A stretch of 64,000 bases of DNA from the NCBI GenBank assembly GCA_024363285.1, contig AP024710.1, forward strand, positions 2,636,001-2,700,000, given 5' to 3'. Made by a program: the position numbers and the translations under genes. This DNA comes from Leptolinea sp. HRD-7. Its GTDB lineage: Bacteria > Chloroflexota > Anaerolineae > Anaerolineales > Anaerolineaceae. The first letter of the stretch is position 1. Each line of letters opens with the position of its first letter. Positions 8,679-17,505 of the stretch are shown in pieces. A model generated the notes under the pieces. It was given only the letters and a program-made list of their open reading frames with translations, was not told where the DNA came from and searched no databases.

Positions 8679-9682
8679 CTGTTACGTTATACCGAAAAAA
8701 CGAATGCGATGAATGCGATATCATTCTTCAGTATCTTGATGAACTTCAAAAAACTCATCCTCATCAGTTAGCCATTGTTAATGTGGAACAATTGGATGAT
8801 GATCAGCAGGGTGTAGATAAAGCCAGATTCCCTTATGTAAAAATTGGACCATATGTATTGCATTCTCCATTCCGAAAGACTGATCTACAAATCGCTCTCG
8901 GTGCATCTATAGATCGGGCATCGCACCTGGAGTCCGTTAATGATGAAACTTACAGGCAGAGAATTAATCGTGGTCATACTGTTTCAACTACTGACAGAGT
9001 CTCATTTTGGATTAGTAAAAATTTCATGTCAATGGTTCTTCTTGTAATCTTCCTATATGCCGGCTTACCTTTTATTGCCCCTATATTGATGAAAACCGGT
9101 CAAACCGGGCCGGCAAAAGTGATCTACGCGATTTATTCTCCTTTATGTCATCAATTGGGCTTCCGGTCGTGGTTTCTTTTTGGAGAACAATTGTTTTATC
9201 CTCGTAAACTTGCTGGAATAGCAGGTGTCAAATCTTTCGAAGAACAAACTGGAATATCTTCGGATGAAATTTTCAAAGCCCGGTCGTACCTGGGTGATGA
9301 AATTACTGGTTACAAAGTGGCACTCTGCGAACGGGATACCGCCATATATATTGCTATGTTTCTGTTTGGACTGGTCTTTGTTCTTACGGGAAAACGTATA
9401 AAAGCCTTGCCATGGATCTTCTGGTTGACGATCGGATTGATCCCAATAGGGGTAGATGGTTTTTCTCAACTTCCTAGTCTTGCCAGCGCAATGCCTTCAT
9501 GGTTACCGATACGAGAAAGTACTCCTTTACTACGCGTTATCACCGGAGGATTATTTGGTTTGACCACGGCGTGGTTTCTCTTTCCATTGTTAGAAGAATC
9601 AATGAAAGAGACTCGAACCCTTTTGAGTACGAAGATGTCGATAGCCAAACAACTTGCTTCTTCAGAGGGGAAGAATAAATGA
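8672..9682 (+). CDS. Glutaredoxin-like domain fused to DUF2085 membrane domain
   Basis: 336 residues. The N-terminal ~80 residues resemble a glutaredoxin/thioredoxin fold with a redox-type ECDEC motif (VTLYRKNECDECDIILQYLD). From about residue 114 there are four or five membrane helices with the DUF2085 hallmarks PLCHQLGFRSWFLFGEQ and a CERDTAIYIAMFLFG segment. DUF2085 proteins are of unknown function and normally carry a CxxC-type CARC motif; here the equivalent is LCERDTA. The coupling to a thiol domain and to CcdA/TlpA suggests membrane redox work (inference). The ATGA overlap with pgeF implies coupled translation. Confidence 0.75.
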   Translation: MVTVTLYRKNECDECDIILQYLDELQKTHPHQLAIVNVEQLDDDQQGVDKARFPYVKIGPYVLHSPFRKTDLQIALGASIDRASHLESVNDETYRQRINRGHTVSTTDRVSFWISKNFMSMVLLVIFLYAGLPFIAPILMKTGQTGPAKVIYAIYSPLCHQLGFRSWFLFGEQLFYPRKLAGIAGVKSFEEQTGISSDEIFKARSYLGDEITGYKVALCERDTAIYIAMFLFGLVFVLTGKRIKALPWIFWLTIGLIPIGVDGFSQLPSLASAMPSWLPIRESTPLLRVITGGLFGLTTAWFLFPLLEESMKETRTLLSTKMSIAKQLASSEGKNK

Positions 9683-10470
9683 TCCTTCGTAACGAAAATG
9701 GGTTGAGTTTCGTGCAATTTGAGAGTCTTGCCCATTATCCAATTCATCAGGGCATATTTGGAAGAAAGGGAGGTGTTAGCCCCTCTCCGTGGGATTCTCT
9801 TAATCTTGGAGGTTTGAGCGGGGATACTCGAGAGAACATTATTGAGAATCGAAAGCGAATCTTCTCTTGCTTTAATCTTCCTGTGGAATCTATTTTTGAT
9901 GTATGGCAGGTGCATGGTAACCGGATTATTTGCACAGAAAGTAATCGACCATTAGACAAAGAACATGAAAAAGCTGATGCCATTTTTACTGATAGACCAG
10001 GTATAACGCTTTTCATGCGATTTGCGGATTGTGTGCCTTTATTTTTCTATGATCCTAAAAATAATGTGATTGGAATCGCGCACGCTGGCCGTATTGGAAC
10101 ATTAAATCGGATCGCGGCTGATTGTATAGCCTCAATGGAAAAAACATACGGATCTTTGCCTGGAGATATAGTGGTGGGGATTGGTCCGTCAATTGGTCCT
10201 GATCACTATGAAGTAAAAGAGGATGTTGCCAGTGACGCTGAAGCTTGTTTTGGTGAAACAGAAGGAATATTGCTTCAGGCTTCTGACGGTAAAATATTCC
10301 TTAATTTATGGGAAGCGAACCGCCGTATTTTGCTCGAAGCTGGTGTTCGGAACATTGAGTTGGCTGAGATATGCACAGCCTGCCACACGGATACCTGGTT
10401 TTCTCATCGTGCTGAAAATGGGAAGACAGGAAGGTTTGGCGCATTGCTTGCTTTAAATGGAAATCACTAA
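9679..10470 (+). CDS. pgeF: Peptidoglycan editing factor PgeF (YfiH/DUF152)
   Basis: 263 residues, typical for the family. Metal-site motifs are in order: VWQVHGNRI, FMRFADCVPLFFYD and IGIAHAGRIGT, giving the His-Cys-His ligand set; the C-terminus has CTACHTDTWFSHR followed by GKTGRFGALL. PgeF (once called laccase-like) removes wrongly incorporated L-Ser from peptidoglycan precursors; related members act on nucleosides. The usual HAGWRGT is HAGRIGT here, losing the Trp. It overlaps DUF2085 by 4 bases (ATGA) and yggS by 1 (TAATG). Confidence 0.9.
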   Translation: MILRNENGLSFVQFESLAHYPIHQGIFGRKGGVSPSPWDSLNLGGLSGDTRENIIENRKRIFSCFNLPVESIFDVWQVHGNRIICTESNRPLDKEHEKADAIFTDRPGITLFMRFADCVPLFFYDPKNNVIGIAHAGRIGTLNRIAADCIASMEKTYGSLPGDIVVGIGPSIGPDHYEVKEDVASDAEACFGETEGILLQASDGKIFLNLWEANRRILLEAGVRNIELAEICTACHTDTWFSHRAENGKTGRFGALLALNGNH

Positions 10471-11204
10471 TGACGAATAGCATTGCTACTAACTACCAAA
10501 AGATCATTGATCGGGTTGACTATTCGGCCAAAATAGCTGGCCGCAATCCTGATGATGTCAAATTAATTGTGGTTACCAAGGGGCAACCGGTAGAAAAGAT
10601 GATTGAGGCATATAAAGCTGGAGCGCGGCTATTTGGTGAAAATTATCCAGAGGAGACAGAAAAAAAACTGGAAGAATTAAGAAAGTTGGATGGAATTGAA
10701 ATCCACATGATCGGTCACTTACAGAGCCGAAAAGCACAGATAGTGGCTGGTTCATTTGATTGGATGCATTCAATTGACCGTCTATCGATCGTAGAAAAAC
10801 TGGACCGGGAACTGCAGAATAGCGGAAGAACTATGCCGGTATTGTTAGAAATGAATGTTTCAGGGGAAGAATCGAAAATGGGTTTTTCTGCCTGGAATCA
10901 AAATCATTGGAATTCGCTTATACCCATTATTGATCAGATTGATTCAATTAAAACATTAAGTATTCGCGGACTAATGACTATGCCGCCCCTTTCGGCCAGT
11001 GCAGAACAAACGCGATCATATTTTAAAGTTTTACGAGAATTACGTGATTATTTGGCTGGTAAATTTAAAAATATCAAATGGGATGAGCTCTCAATGGGGA
11101 CCAGCGGTGATTTTGAAGCTGCCATAATGGAAGGGGCAACATTCATCCGAATTGGTACAGCTATAATGGGTCCAAGGCCAAAAAAGCAAATGGAGATAAA
11201 ATAA
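10470..11204 (+). CDS. yggS: YggS-family PLP homeostasis protein
   Basis: 244 residues, fold type III PLP protein. The PLP lysine lies in LIVVTKGQPVEKM; other family motifs are LFGENYPEE, IEIHMIGHLQSRKAQ, VLLEMNVSGEESKMGF, IRGLMTMPP and LSMGTSGDFEAAIMEGATFIRIGTAIMG. The commonest form of one motif is GHLQSNK; here it is GHLQSRK. YggS/PLPBP buffers free pyridoxal phosphate and has no known turnover reaction. The pgeF-yggS-yggT order is widespread near division genes in Gram-positive-type bacteria. Confidence 0.93.
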   Translation: MTNSIATNYQKIIDRVDYSAKIAGRNPDDVKLIVVTKGQPVEKMIEAYKAGARLFGENYPEETEKKLEELRKLDGIEIHMIGHLQSRKAQIVAGSFDWMHSIDRLSIVEKLDRELQNSGRTMPVLLEMNVSGEESKMGFSAWNQNHWNSLIPIIDQIDSIKTLSIRGLMTMPPLSASAEQTRSYFKVLRELRDYLAGKFKNIKWDELSMGTSGDFEAAIMEGATFIRIGTAIMGPRPKKQMEIK

Positions 11205-11206
11205 AA

Positions 11207-11455
11207 ATGGCACTAATATTGATAACTACAGTATTAATTTTTATTCGTGTTGTATCATTCATTGTTCTGGTAGATGTCATTCTCTCGTATTTTATGAGCC
11301 CGTATAATTCGATACGAGCTTTTCTTGATAGACTGGTAGAACCTTTATTGACCCCAATTCGTCGTGTTGTGCCGCCTATTGCCGGATTGGATTTTTCTCC
11401 CCTTGTATTAATTATTTTGCTTCAAATCATTGAATCATTGATTGCCCAACTTTAA
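11207..11455 (+). CDS. yggT: YggT-family membrane protein
   Basis: 82 residues with two hydrophobic helices flanking the characteristic DVILSYFMSPYNSIRAFLDRLVEPLLTPIRRVVPP region. It lies 2 bases after yggS, as in many genomes. YggT proteins are inner-membrane proteins linked to osmotic stress and cell-division gene clusters; the mechanism is unknown. Confidence 0.88.
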   Translation: MALILITTVLIFIRVVSFIVLVDVILSYFMSPYNSIRAFLDRLVEPLLTPIRRVVPPIAGLDFSPLVLIILLQIIESLIAQL

Positions 11456-11466
11456 AACATAAATCT

Positions 11467-11499
11467 TTTACAAAATTCATCTACAAAAAATTTTGTAAA
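11467..11499. terminator. AT-rich hairpin between convergent genes
   Basis: TTTACAAAATT (11467-11477) pairs with AATTTTGTAAA (11489-11499) across an 11-base loop. It separates yggT (+) from the zinc-ribbon gene (-). The stem is AT-rich and lacks a strong T tract, so termination would be modest. Confidence 0.4.
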
Positions 11500-11510
11500 C
11501 AAATCATTAA

Positions 11511-12212
11511 TTAACCCGCATACAAAATCCGCCCGCAGGAAGAGCAGGTTACAAGCCGTTCAGGTGAACGGGCAGCCTGCCAGTCAGATGGTGTTAGAGT
11601 GGATCCACATGCGGTACAGGCCTGATCAACCACCACCGATACGGCCAGTCCTCGTTTTATCTTCCGAAGTGTTTCATATTTTTCTAAAAAAGAAGAATCT
11701 AGATTCTGGACAGCCGCATTTCGTTCTGTAAGTAGATTATCCCGTTTTTTCTCGAGAGACGTGTTTTCGCCCTTCAATCCGGCTACCCGGGTAGCGAAGG
11801 TTGATTCGGCTTCTGCCAATTCTTTAAGCAGCTTTTCTTTGTTTTTTTCTAATTCCTCTATTTGCAACATTGAATTTATCTGAGCTTCATCATGATCGGA
11901 AATCTGATTCTTTACCGAAGCTATTTCATTCTGCAGGTCCTGCAATTCACGGGGAAGACGTATTTTGCCTCCATAAAGAGCATGCTCGTCTTCTTGGAGT
12001 TTCATTTGAAGCCGATCATTCTTTTCTTCGATGTTCTTCAGAATTTTTGAAGCGGCTTTCAAATCAGCATCTAGTGTGGAAATGCGTTCTTTGATTTCAT
12101 CGATAACGGTTTGATCTGAAATCATACGAGCAATTTCCTGTTGGCGCAGGGTAATCTGGTCGATCTCGGAATCGATCTTTTGCAATCTCGATAGCTGGAA
12201 TGCGGGGTTCAT
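11511..12212 (-). CDS. Coiled-coil protein with C-terminal C4 zinc ribbon (DUF164 family)
   Basis: 233 residues. Residues ~5-180 form long coiled coils rich in E/K/L heptads (SRLQKIDSEIDQITLRQQEI onward). The C-terminus is a C4 zinc ribbon: CTACGSTL and CSSCGRILY. This matches the DUF164/HP0958-like family, in which Helicobacter HP0958 is implicated in RpoN stability and flagellar mRNA handling; the function in Chloroflexota is not known. It is transcribed alone, convergent with yggT and divergent from the membrane protein cluster. Confidence 0.82.
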   Translation of the reverse strand: MNPAFQLSRLQKIDSEIDQITLRQQEIARMISDQTVIDEIKERISTLDADLKAASKILKNIEEKNDRLQMKLQEDEHALYGGKIRLPRELQDLQNEIASVKNQISDHDEAQINSMLQIEELEKNKEKLLKELAEAESTFATRVAGLKGENTSLEKKRDNLLTERNAAVQNLDSSFLEKYETLRKIKRGLAVSVVVDQACTACGSTLTPSDWQAARSPERLVTCSSCGRILYAG

Positions 12213-12280
12213 ATTAACCTTTCGGGGGTATTGTTGGGGAATAAAACAAAGAAACAGGAAAGCGATAGAATTATATTACC

Positions 12281-13822
12281 ATGAAGAATAACAACATGAA
12301 CTTTCTCATTGTGCTATTGGTTGTGGTTTCCGCAGTCCCCTGTTTGGTCGGGTTTAAATCTGAAAATTCAGAACTTGTTTATACCGGTGTGGTATTTAAT
12401 CCGATTGATGGTTACAGTTACCTTGCGAAAATGGAAATCGGGCATAGTGGTGATTGGCTTTTTACCCTTCCTTTTTCCCGGTACCCGGGTGAAGGGCGGC
12501 TCTTGTTTCCCTTTTATGTAACAGCAGGTCAAATATCTCGATTATTTTCTGTTCCTGCTTCATTCTTTTTTAATTTTCTGCGTGTTTTGGCTTATGGCTT
12601 CCTTTTGTGGATAATTTCGAGACTGATTATTTCTGTAAAGAAATTTGTTGGAACCCATCAATCGACTTTGTTTCTCATGATCGGATTTGGCGGGGGGCTA
12701 GGGTGGATGTTGTTGCCATTTGGTAAATTTGGCGCGGATTTTTGGGTAGCTGAAGCTTTTCCTTTTTTATCCGGTCTGGCCAATCCGCATTTTCCCCTTG
12801 CGATTGGGTTAGCTGTAGGATCTTTATTACTTCTTTCAAATGATATGAATCTGGTGAATACAATCCTTGCTGGATTGGGTGGATTATTACTGTCCATTCT
12901 TTCACCATTTGGATTTGTTGTTATTGCTTCAGTAATAACCTTGAGTTGGATTTGGGAAAGGATAGAAAAATGCAATACTTCTGCTATTCGTATTATTGTT
13001 TTTATCCTCTTTGGTTTGCCTTATAGTATCTACCAATACTGGGCGGTTCAATCTACTTCTCAACTTACTTCCTGGACGGCACAAAACCAGACACCCTCAC
13101 CTGCAGTTTGGGATATTTTTCTGACGTTTTCACCCTGGATAATTCTGGTAATTTTCGGAGCAAAATTTATATTTGACATGCGTAATAATTGGATCATCCG
13201 AAAATTGATTGTCTGGATGGTTGTTGGATTAGTATTAACCGTCATTCCATTCAATTTACAGAGACGTTTTTTGTTTGGCCTATTCATTCCGATTACAGTA
13301 TTGGGTTTTATTGCTCTGCCAATCGTTGCCGAAAAGATCAGAATATCATTCAAGAAATTACTGAAGATATGCCTGATAATGACAATACTCACACCATTGT
13401 TTCTTCTTTCAATGACAATATTTGCCCCGTTAAACCACAATTCTTTATATTATTACCGATCTGATGAACTTGAAGCCATCGATTGGCTGTCGACTCAGGA
13501 AAGAAAGCCTGTTGCTGTTTTAGCATCCAGTGAAACCGGATTGCTTATTCCCACTGTAAGACGAATTCGTGTGCTTTATGGGCACCCGTTTGAGAGTATT
13601 GATGCTGATAATAACAAAAAGGCTGTTGAAAATTTTTTCGATGGCAGAATGGAAATAAATGAATGCAGAGAGTTTTTAGAGAAAAATGAGATTGATTGGG
13701 TATTTATAGGCCCAAGAGAAAGACTTTTAGGAGAATCGAAATTGATCAATGATATAAAGCCTGATAAACAATTTGGACAAGTTTCTCTATACTCTGTTTC
13801 ACGGCTTTTGAAACATGATTAG
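12281..13822 (+). CDS. Polytopic membrane protein, family A copy 1 (GT-C-like)
   Basis: 513 residues with about 10-11 predicted membrane helices and a soluble C-terminal region (from ~395). It is a paralogue of the protein at 15904: shared anchors include DGYSYLAKM / DGNSYIAKM in the first extracellular loop, a GGGLGW helix motif, NLQRRF before a helix, and GHPFES / GHGPES in the C-terminal domain. The DG-SYLAKM loop sits where GT-C glycosyltransferases carry their acidic catalytic residues, so lipid-linked sugar transfer is a reasonable inference, not a demonstrated role. The 3' end overlaps the next gene by 8 bases. A TAGAAT box lies 9 bases before the ATG. Confidence 0.7.
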   Translation: MKNNNMNFLIVLLVVVSAVPCLVGFKSENSELVYTGVVFNPIDGYSYLAKMEIGHSGDWLFTLPFSRYPGEGRLLFPFYVTAGQISRLFSVPASFFFNFLRVLAYGFLLWIISRLIISVKKFVGTHQSTLFLMIGFGGGLGWMLLPFGKFGADFWVAEAFPFLSGLANPHFPLAIGLAVGSLLLLSNDMNLVNTILAGLGGLLLSILSPFGFVVIASVITLSWIWERIEKCNTSAIRIIVFILFGLPYSIYQYWAVQSTSQLTSWTAQNQTPSPAVWDIFLTFSPWIILVIFGAKFIFDMRNNWIIRKLIVWMVVGLVLTVIPFNLQRRFLFGLFIPITVLGFIALPIVAEKIRISFKKLLKICLIMTILTPLFLLSMTIFAPLNHNSLYYYRSDELEAIDWLSTQERKPVAVLASSETGLLIPTVRRIRVLYGHPFESIDADNNKKAVENFFDGRMEINECREFLEKNEIDWVFIGPRERLLGESKLINDIKPDKQFGQVSLYSVSRLLKHD

Positions 13823-15914
13823 AAAAGATTTCCGCTGGCTATTACTGCTAACTGTTTTAATCCCACTTGCTGCCTGGGATAGGTTCATTGTTCCTGCTGG
13901 AACAATGATCTCCGACATTATGATAACCCACTATCCGAACCTGTTTTTTATCCAGCAGTCATTGGCGACCGGGCAGGGAATTCCTCTTTGGTCTCCATTA
14001 ATTCTCTCCGGTTATCCTTTTTCGGCCAATCCTTTGTCAACTCTCTGGTATCCACCGGCCTGGTTGAGTTTATTGTTCCCTTTGCCGTTAGGGATTAATC
14101 TGGTAATGGGGATGCATATTCTTATTGGCGTGGTCGGATTTTATTTTCTGTTAGCAAAAATGGGGCTTGATTCTCGAATAAAAATACCTGGCAGTCTGTT
14201 GTTTGGTGTAATGCCAGGCGGATACACTCACGTTATATCAGGTCATTTCACCTGGGTATGCGCATCAGCGTGGTTACCATGGCTATTTTTACTGTCGATC
14301 AATCAGGATAGTAAGAATTGGAAAATACCAGGTTTATCGGCATTATTTTGGGGATTGATTCTTCTGGCAGACATGCGTTTTGCCGCGTATGCCGGTATTT
14401 TCTGGATGGCGTTTAATTTATTTATAATTTTTCAATCAAAATCTCATATTCAACTTCGGATAATTCAATCTGGAATAGCGTTGGTACTTGGTGCCGGTAT
14501 TGGAACAGCCGTCTGGTTACCGCTTCTAGAGTACGCAGGATTGGGAAGTAGAAGTTCTATGTCTGTTAGTGACTCGCTTTATCTTTCACTCCCGCCAATA
14601 CAATTAACGGGATTAATTGTTCCGGGGCATCCAACATCCATGGAATGGATTTTTTATCCGGGGGCAATGATATTGTTATTGACTTTGATTGCATTATCTT
14701 TTCTACGAAAAAGGCCTGAACTGTTCTTTTGGCTGTTCTCTGGCATTGTCTTTTTATTGTGGTCGTTGGGAGAAAATTTGCCAGTAAATCAATTAATGGC
14801 AGAATTACCCGGTATTTCTTTATTGCGTGTACCGTCAAGGGGTTTGTATTTTTTTAATATTTCATTGCTTATGATATCTGTGATAACTATTGATGAATTG
14901 CTGAAGAATAACCCCGTAAAAGCGATGTATCTTCGGTTGGTGACCATCTTTTTCGCCCTATTGGGTTTGTTGTTTCAAATTGTTATCGTCTCTATAGATA
15001 TGGATAAAAATAATTTTATACTGGCGAATTCAGTATGTTGGCTGATTATTACGATATTAATAATTCTATTTTCCTACCGGAGATTGAATTCATCCGTATT
15101 TGTGATTCTGCTCGGCTTGTTTGCTGTAATTGACCTGATGCTGGTTGATGTGCGTTTAACAAATTTCATTTCACGAAAAGACGCATTCCAATCTGGTGAG
15201 CAGGTAGCTTTATTTGTCAAAAACCGTGGAAGCAATTCAAGAGTTTTTTCACCCTCTTATTCAATCCCGCAATTGACAGCAGCGGACTATTCAATTGAAC
15301 TGGCTGATGGTATCGACCCGTTGCAACTTAAATCGTATTCCAGTTTTATCCGCCAGTCCATAGGTTTGACTGATGATAGTTATTCCGTTACATTGCCACC
15401 ATTCAAAACTGGAGATCCAACAATCGATAATATTGGAATAAAGCCAAGTTCTGAATTATTTGGACTGCTAAACGTCAAATACCTTATTTCCAGTTTCCCA
15501 ATAATTTCTGATAAATGGAAGTATAAAGATACATTGGATGACACTTTTATCTATGAGAACCCCCTTGCGATAGGATGGGCGTGGGTAGAAAAGGCAGAGA
15601 CCGGTGATAAAGATTCGAATAGGGTATTTAATATTGACCGAGGTTTGAATCGGATAAAACTTGAGGCTGAAGGCCCGGGGCGTTTGGTTCTTTCAGAAAT
15701 AAATTATCCGGGTTGGCTGGCTCGGGTCGATGGCATTAATGTAGAAATCAATACCGCTTATGACATTCTACGCTCTATTAATTTGCCTGTCGGATATCAC
15801 AATATCGAATTTATTTACGCGCCTGTTCTGCTTTATATTGGTCTGACTGTAAGTCTGTTTTCTTTTTTAGCAAGCGGCATATTGATTTGGAAATGGAATA
15901 GTCATGGTATCTAA
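13815..15914 (+). CDS. YfhO-like membrane protein, family B copy 1
   Basis: 699 residues, 12 or more helices plus an extracytoplasmic C-terminal domain. The N-terminal loop PLWSPLILSGYPFSANPLST and the following WYPPAW are typical of the YfhO/GT-C superfamily, as is the C-terminal LSEINYPGWLARVDG beta segment before a last helix. YfhO proteins of Firmicutes take part in glycosylating teichoic acids or glycolipids using undecaprenyl-linked sugars; the substrate here is unknown. It is a distant paralogue of 17495. It overlaps both neighbours (8 and 11 bases), so it is part of one translational unit. Confidence 0.72.
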   Translation: MIRKDFRWLLLLTVLIPLAAWDRFIVPAGTMISDIMITHYPNLFFIQQSLATGQGIPLWSPLILSGYPFSANPLSTLWYPPAWLSLLFPLPLGINLVMGMHILIGVVGFYFLLAKMGLDSRIKIPGSLLFGVMPGGYTHVISGHFTWVCASAWLPWLFLLSINQDSKNWKIPGLSALFWGLILLADMRFAAYAGIFWMAFNLFIIFQSKSHIQLRIIQSGIALVLGAGIGTAVWLPLLEYAGLGSRSSMSVSDSLYLSLPPIQLTGLIVPGHPTSMEWIFYPGAMILLLTLIALSFLRKRPELFFWLFSGIVFLLWSLGENLPVNQLMAELPGISLLRVPSRGLYFFNISLLMISVITIDELLKNNPVKAMYLRLVTIFFALLGLLFQIVIVSIDMDKNNFILANSVCWLIITILIILFSYRRLNSSVFVILLGLFAVIDLMLVDVRLTNFISRKDAFQSGEQVALFVKNRGSNSRVFSPSYSIPQLTAADYSIELADGIDPLQLKSYSSFIRQSIGLTDDSYSVTLPPFKTGDPTIDNIGIKPSSELFGLLNVKYLISSFPIISDKWKYKDTLDDTFIYENPLAIGWAWVEKAETGDKDSNRVFNIDRGLNRIKLEAEGPGRLVLSEINYPGWLARVDGINVEINTAYDILRSINLPVGYHNIEFIYAPVLLYIGLTVSLFSFLASGILIWKWNSHGI

Positions 15915-17505
15915 AGAAGAATGGCGATGGCTAAGAATAGCCGGATTGCTTATCATATTGTTCACTACTATCCCTTATTTGGCCGGTTATTTTCAACAAA
16001 GTGACGATTGGCGTTTCTCCGGGTTTCTTCTGGGGCTGGAAGATGGTAATTCTTACATTGCCAAGATGTTAACAGGCACCTATGGGAGCTGGTTATTCAG
16101 ATCACCCTATTCGGTTATGCCGCAAACTGGAGTTGTCGCATTTCTACCATATATATTATTGGGGAAACTGGCATACCCTCCGGAGGCTCATGACCAATTG
16201 GTGGCTCTTTTCCATATTTTCCGGTTTTTTGCCGGAGGATTTCTTATCTGGGTGACATATTTGTTTTGTTCCAAATTTATAGAAAAAGTTGTATACAGGC
16301 GTCTGGCAAGCCTGATGATATTACTGGGTGGAGGACTGGGGTGGACCGGTTTAATATTAACCGGAGGAAATACCGGGTGGGGTGGTTCACTGGAATTTTA
16401 CTCTCCGGAAGCTTTTGGATTTCTCTCGCTTCTAGGGTTACCTCATCTTATTATGGCCCGTGGATTATTATTACTGGGCTTTGTGTATTTTTTAAAATCC
16501 CTTGAAAAGGAAAAGAGTTGGGAGAATTCTGTAAAGGGTGGAATTTGCTGGTTTTTTATTGGTTTCTTTCAACCATTAACGATTGTGATTGGGTACGGAG
16601 TATTAGGATGTTATTTATTGATCCAATTAATCTTAACCGAAAAACAAAAATGGGGATCGGTTCTCAGGTATGCTGGCAATGGAGCCATAATGGCCGGTAT
16701 TTCATCGCCCTGGGTTCTGTATAATTTTCTGTTTTTCAATTCTGATCCATATCTGAAAGCATGGTATGGACAGAATATTATTAGCTCACCTCCGGTAGTG
16801 GATTACTTGCTTTCTTTTGGCGTATTTCTGGTAGTAGGAATTCCCGGATTGGTGCAAATCTTTAAAATGCAGTCGAAAAAATATTTCATATTACCCGCAT
16901 GGATATTGTGCGCTGGAATCCTGGCATACGCGCCCTATAATTTACAGCGCCGGTTTATTGATGGTATCTGGGTGGCAATCGTTATTTTGATATTTTTTTC
17001 ACTGGAAAGCATTTTGCGAAAACCTGCCAGCCGGTTAATCGCCAGAGTTGTGATAAGCCTGTCATTCATTTCACCAATACTGATTTTGATGGTGGTGTTA
17101 ATGGGTATACTCAAACCAGCTGAACCAGTGTTCAGATCAGCGAATGAAATTAAAATGGTAAATACACTGGAAAAACAGGTTTCTCCCGGCGATGTTATCG
17201 TGTCAGATTATAAGACTGCCAATTCTCTTCCAGCCTGGATACCTGTAAGAGTTATTGCTGGTCATGGACCGGAAAGTGTAAATCTGAAAAATGAGCTTTC
17301 CAACATAGAAAGATTTTTTTCCGATCAAAACGATGAACAATGGCAGCGTGATTTTATAAAAATAAACCAAATACGATTTATTGTCATCACTCCAGAGACA
17401 ACTCGTCTATACGGATGGCATCTGGCAGATGGTTTACCATTACAAAAAATATACGATTCCGGTGATTATAAGGTGTACCGGGTGGAAATGAACAATGCCC
17501 CATAA
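15904..17505 (+). CDS. Polytopic membrane protein, family A copy 2 (GT-C-like)
   Basis: 533 residues, about 10-11 helices. Paralogue of the 12281 product: LEDGNSYIAKMLTGTYGSWLF aligns with the corresponding loop of copy 1, MILLGGGLGWTG with MIGFGGGLGWML, YNLQRRF with FNLQRRF, and the soluble C-terminal region keeps VRVIAGHGPESVN. The repeat of A followed by B (two A-B pairs) points to duplication of a two-gene unit. It overlaps the genes on both sides by 11 bases. Confidence 0.7.
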   Translation: MVSKEEWRWLRIAGLLIILFTTIPYLAGYFQQSDDWRFSGFLLGLEDGNSYIAKMLTGTYGSWLFRSPYSVMPQTGVVAFLPYILLGKLAYPPEAHDQLVALFHIFRFFAGGFLIWVTYLFCSKFIEKVVYRRLASLMILLGGGLGWTGLILTGGNTGWGGSLEFYSPEAFGFLSLLGLPHLIMARGLLLLGFVYFLKSLEKEKSWENSVKGGICWFFIGFFQPLTIVIGYGVLGCYLLIQLILTEKQKWGSVLRYAGNGAIMAGISSPWVLYNFLFFNSDPYLKAWYGQNIISSPPVVDYLLSFGVFLVVGIPGLVQIFKMQSKKYFILPAWILCAGILAYAPYNLQRRFIDGIWVAIVILIFFSLESILRKPASRLIARVVISLSFISPILILMVVLMGILKPAEPVFRSANEIKMVNTLEKQVSPGDVIVSDYKTANSLPAWIPVRVIAGHGPESVNLKNELSNIERFFSDQNDEQWQRDFIKINQIRFIVITPETTRLYGWHLADGLPLQKIYDSGDYKVYRVEMNNAP

